Position numbers and translations under genes: made by a program
Assembly (NCBI GenBank): GCA_947044365.1
Contig: OX345642.1
Coordinates: 6,549,507-6,613,506 of the forward strand
Reading direction: 5' to 3'
Length of the DNA: 64,000 bases
DNA from: Petrosia ficiformis
Lineage: Eukaryota > Porifera > Demospongiae > Haplosclerida > Petrosiidae
In this document: positions 54,434 to 64,000 of the stretch, one piece after another
How the letters are laid out: every line of letters begins with the position of its first letter
How positions within the stretch are numbered: position 1 is the first letter of the stretch
The notes under the pieces: model-generated
Told to the model about the DNA's origin: nothing
The model's input: only the letters and a program-made list of their open reading frames with translations
Databases searched by the model: none

Positions 54434-54785
54434 TTAAATAGTTGTGAGTACAGCTACCAATATGATGATGATAATAAGAAAAATTACTCCTCCGCAACAA
54501 CCTACTATTGAAACGATTATACATCTCAATCTTCTCTTTGCCCTTGAGTATGCAACAGCCTAGACAAAAAAGATAAACCAATGAAAGAATAATGTGCAAC
54601 ATAGGAGAGAGAAATGGTGTGATACGCACAGTGGCATGGAAATACCCAGTCACACAGGACATTAATTTATAAATATATTTGAAAAAAACTGAACTATAAT
54701 TACTGTACATAAGGAATGGTTGGAATAGTATTAGGCTGGCTATTTCCATGCTCCTAGATATATACACATGATGACTTGAGATGGA

Positions 54786-54823
<38 letters not shown>

Positions 54824-57800
54824 AAAAGACACCTGGGGCAATGAAAGAATGAAAAATGAGTTGCCTCAGGTGGGATTTGAACCCATGACACTCTGCACTC
54901 CAGACAAATGCTCTTACCAACTGAGTCACCAAGGCAGCCCAGCTGGCAGGGTTCAAATCAAACATCTCATAATGTAGTGTGTTCACAGTACACATATATG
55001 TACATGTATTCACATACTGTAGTACTCATGCAAGTACTATACAGTAATACATTACACAGGCTACTTCACTAATCCAGTACTTGTATAATGTAGTGTGCTC
55101 ACAGTACACATACATGTACATATACACACATACTGTAGTACTCATGCAAGTACTATACAGTAATACATTACACTGGCTACTTCACTAATCCAGTACTTGT
55201 ATACTGTAGTGTGCTCACAGTACACATACATGTACATATACACACATACTGCATGTAGTACTCATGCAAGTACTATACAGTAATACATTACACTGGCTAC
55301 TTCACTAATCCAGTACTTGTATACTGTAGTGTGCTCACAGTACACATACATGTACATATACACACATACTGCATGTAGTACTCATGCAAGTACTATACTG
55401 TAATACATTACAGTATTACATTGTACTATATAGTAATGCAGTATGGTAAGCACATGTTCTATGTATACAATTTCTAACCTTCTTAACCATCATACCCTTC
55501 AATACATAATCTGCTGCATTGTTGGTTTGGATCTCTGCAATACAAAGAGAATTAGTAGATAATTAATTACAATATCTAGCATTGAATTTCACAATAAGTG
55601 CCTCTAAGCTGTTTTGATGGATTAATGTTTGTTCAAATGTGAAAATTTTATGTACAGCAATAAGTATACACATTATGAAGCCTCATTCCCAGACTCTTGC
55701 TATACACATTATGAAGCCTCGTTCTCAGATTCTTACTATTCACATTATGAAGCCTCATTTCCCAGACTCACACTATAGAAAATTATAAAGCGTCACTCCA
55801 AGGCTTTCAACTAGAACATATAGGAAGTTAATTATTCCACTTTTGAACAAATAATTGTGTACAAGTGGAACAAGGTTTCATACAGAAGTGGGATGGCACT
55901 GGGATCTCTTCCGCACCTTCCAGGTTTTTGAATCGCTGTCACAGGAAGTAATACAGTTATTATAGCAGAGGATGCGATATCTCATTCAAGATGAATATAT
56001 TATCAGTATTGTATAAGAAGGGTAATGACAGTGATTGTTTTATTGAGGGTATTTGGTGTCTGCCTCTGGGATCTCTTTTACACCTTCCAGATTTTTGAAT
56101 CCAAATTCCATGAATTGCCATCTAAACTTATGGCATTTAACTATATACACTACACAGTAAATATGTCAACAAACGTTTGGACTTTCTTTCACTTACCAAG
56201 CATAATCCTTTCAAACTCTTTGGGCTCTTCTTGATGATATTGTAGCTCACGCCTCATGTCATTAAGTTCGGTAACATTACTGTAACGTTTATGTAAACAT
56301 GGTAATTTGTAAAATTGTGTACTTATGAGTGTTGTCCAGTGTTGCCTACGTACACAACCCTTGCCACAAGTGTAATTTGTGATTGAGAATTTACTGACAA
56401 GAAATAATTGCAGACAATACTTGACTACAATAATAATGATATTAATACTGAGATCATATTATTATATTCTTATGTGTGTGTGTATTACAAGTCCTACCAA
56501 AAGTACATAATAATAAATTCCTAGTATGTACGCCATGTTAAAATCAAGTGGCTTCAATTACATATGCGGATGTGTATGAATATGGCCATGAGCCATATCA
56601 GCCCCCATGAGTTGTGAAAATTATCATAACTTTCTAACCAATAGGTTTTAAAAAACATGTCTTTCATTTTATTCTCAAGTCTGTTGGTATGTGAAATGCC
56701 AATGCTAGTAGTTGTCTAGCAACTTTGGCGGAAGACACACATACAGAAAATAAATATAATTATGATTACAGTAACTCTACACTCTGCCTATGTGGGTGAG
56801 AGTTAATAATTCACATCCCCGATATAACACTAACAAATGACCTAACAATAACTTCATGTATACCCTGCAACCACTGTAGGCAATACTGACACAGATGATG
56901 AGTGGTAGCCATGGTATGAGAGGACATACTAACTTAAACACACACCTTAAATCTTCTCTCATTTTAGTAACATCATCACCTTTTGATATATTATCCTCTG
57001 AAAATGAAAGAACAAATAAATATAATACATCTACATGTAACAAAATCTATCTATTCTATTTCTTTCTACCAAACATCATCCATCCATCCGTCCATCCGTC
57101 CATCCAAATATCCAAACATTAACCATCCATCCATCTATAATTGTGTAGAAATGATTCATAATAACGAACAAGGTTTCATACTGGGATCTCTTCCACACCT
57201 TCCAGATTTTTGAATCCAACTATATACACTACACAGTAAATATGTCAACAGACGTTTGGACTTTCTTTCACTTACGGATCCTCCTGAATAATTTTTCTTC
57301 CTCAGCTCTAATTCTTTGTATATTCTCATCAAGTTGGGCATTCTTCTGCATAATCTCATCGCGTTTGGCATTCTCCTGCCTAATCTCATCAAGTTTGTCT
57401 ACCTGTCTGTAATGTTTATGAAAACATGGTAATTTGTAGAATTGTGTACTTGTGAGTGATGTCCAGTGTTGCCTACACAAGTCGTCAGGACTGTCCTGAG
57501 TTGTCCCAGTTTAGCAATGCTATATTATCTTAACAAAGTAGCATAATACTTATACAAACCTAATATAATGAATGCACTGGCAGTACAAACAAGAATGATT
57601 ATGTAATCATAATTATTTCTTGTCAGTAATCATTATTTCAGACAACACTTGACTGCAATAATAATAATTATACTGATAGATCAGGATCCATATGGCCATG
57701 AGCCATATCCACACCCATGGCAGAAAGCTTAGGTGTTGTAGCAGCCACTACTTCAAGTGTACTTGATTTCAAGCCGTGATTTGGCAATGATAGCCTTAAA

Positions 57801-60798
57801 ACAAGATGACTTTTGTTTTCCATGTACTCTTTTTCTACCAGAAGTCCTCTAAAAGTGGTGAAACGGCAATTGTGACTCGTAAAAATTGTTATAATCGAAA
57901 GGTTTTTTAAAAAAAGACTGTTTTTTATTTTCATCCTTATATATATAATTCGAAACTTTGGTAAAAGACACACAACATATATGATTACAGTAACCTAGCT
58001 TCGACTCTGCTCTACTTACACAGGCAAGTGTTAATAATCTACATCCTGATATAACTCTAACAAAGTCCATAAACCTTTTCATGTATATCCCGAGACCTCT
58101 GTAGGCAATACTGGACACTAATACTGAGTGGTAGCCATGGTAACATATAACACTATTTAGTTCCAAAACAAGTGATTACCAACCACTCAAAATACAATGA
58201 GAGAACAAACCCTTTGGTTACACACACACATTTTACACATTTTGTGTCACAGTGAAATCTGGTGTATTTGTCATATTTCCTGCATTACCTTCAAATTATC
58301 TCATGAGAATGCAATAATTATGGAGAAAATGGTTAAAAGAGACCAGAGAAATCAAAAATGACTAAGATACATGTACTAACAATATTTGTCTCAACACACC
58401 AGCACTGAGACAGTGAAAAAATCTATATTCAAACACACCTTGTCAAATCATCTAGTTTTTGAGTAAGAGCGTCATTGCCTTCTGGAAAAAAAACAAATAA
58501 TACATCTACATGTAACCAAATCTATCTATTCTATTTTTCTCTATCAAACATCAATCCATCCATCCAATCATCATCCATCCGTCCGCCCATCTGTCCATCT
58601 ATCCATTCACCCATCCATCTGCTAACACCCTCTCTCTCCCTCAATCAATCTATTTATGTATATATTTACGTAACTATGTATGTATGTATGTATGTATGTA
58701 TTATAACTACTCATCAACTAATTTAGTAATTACTTCAAATTTGCATAATTGTTGTACTTTTCCAATTAATTGCAACTTTAATTTCATTAGCAGAATAATG
58801 ACACAACTGATATTACTATCAGCTAGAGTCTATTTATTGTAATAATTATAACAAATTCATCTCACATATTCTGATTCAAATAAAAGTTACGAATTACTTT
58901 GGAAATAATTGGTATGGATAGAATGAATGAGGGATAGATTAATGAAGTAAAGATTAGGGAAGTGGGTATTTTGGATGACTGACAGATAGATGGATGGATG
59001 AGGAATAGATGAATGAATGAAGGATAGATAGATAGATAGATTGTCAGGTAGATATATTTCTGATAAACTCATATGGCACACCATTGGCCCAAAGAGCTTC
59101 ATATTTGGCACTGCACAGTTCACTCCTCAGGCCAGATGTAACATGTAAAATGTGATAATGTATTTTACATACCACCAACAAAGACAGTTGATGCCATTGT
59201 CGATTCTAGTTTCCAGTTTTGAGTGTTAAGTAATTTTTCACACTGGTTCTTAAAATGAGTAGAAACACGATTTAGTCCTATGTTATCTTTACCTCTTGCT
59301 CTATAAATGAATACATGTACTTGTATTGTATATGATATGTGAATGAAAGATGGACAGACATGTTTTGTATATGATATGTAAAAAGACATGTATTAATTGT
59401 ACATGATATGTGAATGACAGACAGACAGACCCCTAAACGATGAGTGTGTGATTAAAAAAGTGATGTAAAATTAATAATCACACATTCCTTTTTAAAAGCA
59501 TTGAAAATTAATGAACAATTTTTAAACTCAAAGAGACAAAACATATTTCCGTAACAGACCCACTCATACAAACAAGCTATAATTTCATTTCAAGTTGAAA
59601 TGAAATTATAGCTTGTTAGCAACTACTTTAGCAACTATACGGTATACAATGCACTGTATGTAGTTGAAATTTTCAACTACATACAGTGCATTGTATACCG
59701 TATAGTTGCTAAAATTCAAGGTGTTCAAATGTTTGTGGATTTTGCAGTTGGAAGACGAACTGCGAAAATTAAGACCACAAATTGGGTCTGGTCTTACTAA
59801 ATGTGTACGTGTTTGTTCATACTAGACGTGTTAAAAGTTATGGCTCTTTTCAAGTATCTATCTTCTTAAGTATCTTACCTCGCATTGGATGGTTCCCTTT
59901 CGCCTGATAAACAATGATTACACAGAAGAAATCTTTTTTGGCAAGTGGTCAACAATTACTCGTCTCAAGATGACACTTTTGACTTCTCACCAGCTTCAGG
60001 CGCCAAACATGTTTGTAGATGTGGAAGCCTCGTATCATGCCAGTAGGATCCAGAAATAAAAAATATAAAGCTTGCAACAAGTAAAAACATTTCTCATGCT
60101 TTCAGTAGACTTCATTGTATCTATCTAGTGATCAACTACATTTAATACATGATTAGTGTGTATAAAATGACTGTGTTACAATGTGCCTAGCTTGTACCCC
60201 TGATATTGCACCACTCATTGTTGAAGCCCCATCAAAAGTTTATGAAAGGCAATTGTTTAAAAGAAGAGTCATACCCTCCATTTTACTAGTCATAGCCTGT
60301 GTTATATACTCACTCCTAAGCCATCTAAGTATGTGAAACCATATAATTAGCTGCAGGTACATTATAATAACACAAAATAACACCATTTTTGAATTGTCTT
60401 TTGTTTCATCAACAGAGATGGAGTAATACTTTGTTGCTAAGCATATAGGAACATTTTCTATTTCTAGTTTGTGTTTTGTTGAACAGCTATAGTGGAGGCA
60501 GATACCACACAGTGAACTAGTGAAGGCAGTAAATGGCTAGAAATATTTTTTGATACTACTAGTCTTGTCGAAAGATAGTGTGTAAACAATGGAATGATAC
60601 TGAAGTGATGTTTTGAAAAGATTTCAAGAATGAAATAGATCACTGAATAGATATTTTAAAAACATTTAGCTATCGGGGGCAGGGTCGCTTATCAATTATG
60701 TATAGTCTGCCCATGCAGACTATGCTTTGCCTACATAAAAAAAGTATACACAATATCATTATTAATATATATATATAGCTTGAAGCATAGTGGCCACA

Positions 60799-60840
<42 letters not shown>

Positions 60841-62253
60841 TATATCGAAAAGCAATCATAGAGATGGCCCTACAGAAACATAATAAACAAAAAGTATACA
60901 TTTATTCTGTTCCTAATGGATAAAACATCTGTACTTTTCCATTAGGAACATAATGATATATTTACTTATCAGTATAGCATTATTTATCTTTTTATCTTTT
61001 ATGATTTCTTATACATAAAATGTCTGCACCCTATGCTCTGTGATCAAAGTCTTTGCAATCAACAAATGCCCTTTTCTTATGTTTATACATTTCATTATGA
61101 AATTTATTTATGTACTACAAACACTTCAATAAAATATATCTGTTATCATGTTTTTAATGTTCTCAAAAAATTCACCACGGAAGCAAGATAAGTTAAGTTA
61201 CTGTACTTCTTTACAAAGTTTTGAAGTTCCCGCAGAAATACTCGAAAAACTTTGACTATTTCAATTTGATTTGTTCATTTACTGCCTGCATCAAGTTACC
61301 ACCTACTTCAGTTTCATCAAAGATCTGTGTGCAGTTACACTTACTTCTTTAGGCCCTAGTTTTCAGAGTACACACAAGTGCTATTTGCATGTGATTGAAG
61401 CCACAAAACTGTTTTCCAACACTGCACTTCTTAGTCATCAATTATTTTATTGTCAGTGGTCATTCTTGTTTCCCAATCACACTTGTGGCGAGGGTTCTGC
61501 ACTGCAAGTGCATTCACTATTAGTGTTACTACAAATAATTCTGAAATTTTTGAATTTTGAAATTTTTCAACCAAGCCAAGGACCAGTTCGGACTGGGCGT
61601 AAATCCACCTACCGGTATGTATGTATACCTCTTAATTGCTATAATTATGTGTACATACGCTTTCTATGTATACTCATACATACAAAAAAAACAAAAACTA
61701 ATTATATAATTATAATACATAGCTACATAATATTATACATACATACACATGCACCTATATATGTAGATTCCACATAGCTATATACATGCATACATCATAG
61801 CATACATATATACATACATACATATATACAAAGTGATACCTTCTAGCTACTGTCTAATTCCTATTTAGCTGATGCAAGTTTTGCTTTGGTCATTAATGTC
61901 AAACTTTAGTTGGTTTAGTTCCTAACTTTTTGCAGTACTATTGTGACGAGTACCTATGCGCAAGACTGAAACTCTACAAGGTCTTTCTCAACTAACAGTG
62001 TGAGCAAATGAGAGAACAAGATATTGAACAATAAGAAAGCAATGTTTATAACAGTAATCACATAACACATACTATACATTCATCAAAATATTCAATCCAT
62101 TCATTATTACAGGCACCTAGCATCAATGTACTATACAATAATAGATTATAATCAAAAAGTATAATTATTAGCAAATTATAAGAAACATGTCTTACTTGCT
62201 CTAGAATAAGCTCCCACTTTCTTCAGTTTAATTGCCAAATCCACTCTTCGTCC
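54434..62253 (-). CDS. Tail-anchored coiled-coil protein, syntaxin-like C-terminus (5' end not found)
   Basis: Minus-strand exons keeping phase are 62253-62196, 59298-59173, 58481-58439, 57406-57276, 56997-56946, 56279-56197, 55534-55479 and 54559-54434, about 224 residues. The last two exons end like a Qa-SNARE: NNAADYVLKG, then VKKAVAYSRAKRRLR, then a 25-residue hydrophobic anchor and a very short end. The middle is heptad-like coiled coil (KLDEIRQENAKRDEIMQKN, IQRIRAEEEKL). The central glutamine of the SNARE zero layer is not obvious, so the SNARE assignment is tentative. The exon pair 58481-58439 and 57406-57276 is a duplicate of the pair 56997-56946 and 56279-56197; because phases alternate (1-2, 2-1), both pairs can be spliced in series or singly. 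The two exons farthest upstream are the least certain, and the acceptor at 59298 is non-standard (GAG). No initiator methionine exon is recognised. The long intron contains a hAT transposase relic. Confidence 0.5.
54783..54945 (-). mobile_element. tRNA-derived SINE with (CTTT)n tail
   Basis: On the minus strand TGCCTTGGTGACTCAGTTGG gives an A box and GGTTCAAATCC a B box. A cloverleaf can be drawn with a 7-bp acceptor stem (TGCCTTG/TGAGGCA, two G-T pairs), a 5-bp anticodon stem and loop CTGGAGT (anticodon GGA). The T stem is weak, and non-tRNA sequence plus (CTTT)n follows, so it is a SINE. Its end is repeated at 16796-16836. It lies in an intron of the syntaxin-like gene. Confidence 0.65.
54960..55440. 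repeat. Tandem repeat of about 120 bp x 4
   Basis: Units contain GTGTGCTCACAGTACACATA, CATACTGTAGTACTCATGCA, AGTACTATACAGTAATACAT and CACTAATCCAGTACTTGTAT. It lies in the last large intron of the syntaxin-like gene. Confidence 0.9.
56160..58160. repeat. Tandem segmental duplication of about 1.1-1.2 kb containing two exons per unit
   Basis: Unit 1 (about 56080-57000) and unit 2 (about 57180-58480) share long stretches in the same order. These are CTTCCAGATTTTTGAATCCA, AACTATATACACTACACAGT, GTTTGGACTTTCTTTCACTTAC, AAACATGGTAATTTGTA, GTCCAGTGTTGCCTAC, GGCCATGAGCCATATC, AATACTGACACAGATGATG against AATACTGGACACTAATACTG, and GAGTGGTAGCCATGGTA. A third partial copy of the first stretch lies at about 55880-55945. 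Confidence 0.85.
57075..57140. repeat. (CCAT)n tract
   Basis: ATCCATCCATCCGTCCATCC between the two exon pairs of the syntaxin-like gene. A similar tract lies at 58550-58620, in the equivalent position of the other duplicated unit. Confidence 0.75.
59058..59130. mobile_element. Fragment of family E element
   Basis: TGATAAACTCATATGGCACA through TTTGGCACTGCACAGTTC matches 37980-38042. Confidence 0.6.
59575..59713. mobile_element. Two adjacent long palindromes (foldback element)
   Basis: GCTATAATTTCATTTCAA/TTGAAATGAAATTATAGC forms the first hairpin (about 59577-59612). TTTAGCAACTATACGGTATA through GTAGTTGAAA at 59627-59669 pairs perfectly over about 43 bp with 59671-59713. There is no coding capacity. 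Confidence 0.8.
60120..61560 (-). pseudogene. Degenerate hAT-superfamily transposase
   Basis: Minus-strand frames, broken by stops and shifts, keep hAT hallmarks. At about 60446-60361 the frame reads LATKYYSISVDETKDNSK, the YSIxVDE block around a catalytic aspartate. At about 60239-60181 it reads TFDGASTMSGAISGVQAR, the DGAxxMSG block. Further upstream (to about 61560) fragments such as NFVKKYSNLTYLASVVN look like its amino-terminal part. Terminal repeats were not recognised. It sits in an intron of the syntaxin-like gene on the same strand. No intact protein can be made. Confidence 0.7.
60700..60870. repeat. (AT)n tract and family B end fragment
   Basis: An AT dinucleotide run at about 60800-60845 is followed by CGAAAAGCAATCATAGAGAT, the end of the family B inverted-repeat element. 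Confidence 0.55.
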
Positions 62254-63551
62254 CTGTGACACAAATATGACATTATATGACATTATATGACATTATATGA
62301 CATTATATGAGGCAAGGTCAGGTGTCGTCTGTGGTTCAAGAACGTACGTACGTGATACAAATAGGTGGGGCTAGGCCAATGCGCGCATATGCAAATATCT
62401 ATGGCATATGCAAGCAACCATACAGGTGAGGGTTGCAACTTTGAAGCTTTACTTTGCATATATAGTTGACAGCAGTTATTATGAAACCTATTAAAATAAT
62501 TATTATTCCTCATGATATATACCTGCATTGACTACGGCTGTATGCTATGTAATAATAAATAGGCTCCACTAAAAACGTTTCATGTGAACATAGATAAGCT
62601 GATAGCACCTATATGTCTACATGGATTGCCTCCAAGGAGAACAAGAGGATCCTTGTACAACTAAATGGCTAATGGGTTACCATTGCAAAAATAATTTAAA
62701 TAATTGCAAGGGTATGTGAAATCTGTCATTAATTACTGCCAATTGAACATTGAAGGCATAAAGTACTGGAATTATTGGTGACAACATCGACATTTTAATT
62801 CTACATTGTAGTCAAATGAACGAGATGATGAGGAAAGAACTACTGAAAAGAGTGTAGTGTTAGTATAGCTGATATGCAAATTTAGTGTAATTTATAAGAT
62901 TAATAGGTAATACAGTAAATAACTGTGGAAACAGTGATGATGCACCATGTTTTAAAGTATATACTTGTCTTGCATGTAATAATGATCATACAACATATTC
63001 ATATCACCTAGCTGCATTTAGCTGCATCCAGTGCAGATCTTAATGCACTCCGTGATGGTAAGCTCTGTGGTATAATGTCGTTAGATAAAATTAATAATAA
63101 TAATAATTCTTAATCCACACTCAGTTGCACTAATCATATTGTCAGTAAAAACAGTGAGGATTATACTTATTAAGTATGCATTTATATTTATTAACATTAT
63201 CATTAAAGGATGACGATGATAAACAGCAGCTGTTCTTTCTGTATATGTAACATACCATATGATGAAACAAGGTGGACGTAAATATCTTTCATTTACTTGG
63301 CATTACATATTTGCAGAATCATGGTGATGCTTGATTTTTTCCAGCATTCTTCTCACAATGCATGTGTTGGTATTGATGAAATAAACATCAATATAGTGAG
63401 TGGAGGTAGCATATAGAGGTGGTGTACAATAATGTTCTTATGTAGTAGTGTACCTGTCTGACTCAACAAGTGCCAGTCGAGTATACGGGAATGTACGTAG
63501 GTGTACACGTGTGGGTGCTGAGGTGTATACTTTTTTAGAGAACAGAGAAGA
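62254..63551. other. Region between the syntaxin-like exon and PSMB2
   Basis: It starts with four ATTATATGAC repeats (62272-62310). No exon is certain. At 63395-63520 the sequence weakly resembles the last exon of GMPR: GGTAGCATATAGAGGTGGTG against GGTGGAGTATAGAGGTGATG, CTGACTCAACAAG against GTGACTCAACAAA, and GTGTGGGTGCTG against TGTGGGCGCTC. The order of matches differs, so this is only a possible relic. The PSMB2 promoter must lie at its right end. Confidence 0.4.
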
Positions 63552-64000
63552 ATGGAGTGTCTTATAGGAATCAAATGTGACACATTCACTATATTGGCTC
63601 ATGATAACTCAGCTGGACGGAGTGTATTAGTGATGAAGCAAAATCAAGACAAGATTTTCAAGCTTGAAGATCAATTAGCAATGGTGGTTTGTGGTGACTC
63701 TGGGGATACTGTTTACTTTGGAGAATTTATACAGAAGAGTATGGCTTTCTATCGTATTAGAAATGGATACTCTCTATCACCAAATGCAGCAGCTAACTAC
63801 ACGCGACATGAAATGGCCAAACGTCTTCGTCAATACCCAAATCTTGTTAACTTAATAATGGGAGGGTATGACCCCAAAACAAACCAAACAGCTTTATATT
63901 TCATGGATTATTTGGGTACCTTAGCAGACGTTTCATTTACATCACATGGGTATGGATCCTACTTTGCTCTGAGTATCTTGGATCGCTTCCATCGTTCCGA
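63552..64000 (+). CDS. PSMB2: Proteasome subunit beta type-2 (partial, cut by the window end)
   Basis: An ATG at 63552 opens a frame with no stop to the window edge (149 complete codons). It starts MECLIGIKCDTFTILAHDN, typical of the beta-4 (PSMB2) subunit, which begins directly at the mature end and lacks the catalytic threonine. Matching blocks are GDSGDTVYFGEFIQKSMAFY, RIRNGYSLSPNAAANYTRHE, NLIMGGYDP, ALYFMDYLGTLADVSFTSHG and YGSYFALSILDR. The subunit forms part of the beta ring of the 20S core and is structural. About 50 residues are missing beyond the edge. No intron is present in the visible part. Confidence 0.95.
   Translation, partial: MECLIGIKCDTFTILAHDNSAGRSVLVMKQNQDKIFKLEDQLAMVVCGDSGDTVYFGEFIQKSMAFYRIRNGYSLSPNAAANYTRHEMAKRLRQYPNLVNLIMGGYDPKTNQTALYFMDYLGTLADVSFTSHGYGSYFALSILDRFHRS

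Noticed and set aside
54861..54940. Functional tRNA gene (anticodon GGA)
   Set aside because: The T stem is weak, serine tRNAs need a long variable arm that is absent here, and a non-tRNA region with a (CTTT)n tail follows, as in a SINE.
56777..58166. Minus-strand frames with hydrophobic IAYxGxxxYMK segments
   Set aside because: The two frames are copies in the duplicated introns of the syntaxin-like gene; they lack splice sites that keep both open, so they reflect the duplication and not a membrane protein.
61271..61777. Open frame of 168 codons on the plus strand
   Set aside because: It overlaps the minus-strand hAT relic, ends in a CATA-rich tract and shows no recognisable domain.

Overview
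The window is nuclear DNA of an animal, most likely a sponge (demosponge). Genes are split by many GT-AG introns, the sequence is AT-rich and crowded with microsatellites and small foldback transposons, and four genes are clear orthologues of conserved metazoan proteins. The sponge assignment is an inference from the style of the receptor ectodomain and the general gene style; no rRNA or mitochondrial marker is present.

Layout: (1) 870-1268, the last exon of a receptor-like gene whose tail carries tyrosine motifs and an SH3-binding motif. (2) 3459-6944 (+), a complete four-exon single-pass receptor with two copies of an ectodomain repeat and a tyrosine-rich tail. (3) 8189-21082 (-), a DOK-type adaptor (PH, IRS-type PTB, tyrosine tail). 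(4) 21389-27557 (+), a second PH-PTB adaptor, head to head with the first, with the same intron phases and a long proline- and tyrosine-rich tail. (5) 28528-40934 (-), the nucleoporin NUP93, assembled as 23 exons and 825 residues. (6) 41381-49082 (-), the atypical ABC1/COQ8 kinase ADCK5, 12 exons. (7) 49178-52954 (+), GMP reductase, 9 exons, sharing a 95-bp divergent promoter region with ADCK5. (8) 53340-53510, a broken protein-kinase fragment. (9) 54434-62253 (-), a tail-anchored, coiled-coil, syntaxin-like gene whose first exon is not found. A hAT transposase relic lies within its longest intron. (10) 63552-64000 (+), the start of the proteasome subunit gene PSMB2, cut by the window edge.

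The left 28 kb looks like a phosphotyrosine signalling neighbourhood: two receptor tails with SH2-type docking tyrosines stand beside two adaptors that bind membranes and phosphotyrosine. The right half is housekeeping (nuclear pore, mitochondrial kinase, purine metabolism, proteasome). The most unusual structural features are repeat arrays that have captured pieces of genes: five extra copies of a splice acceptor in the DOK intron, a decayed copy of the catalytic-cysteine exon in GMPR, and an exon-pair duplication in the syntaxin-like gene. Most other space is minisatellites, (ATGT)n and (GGAT)n tracts, and several families of inverted-repeat elements present in two or more copies.
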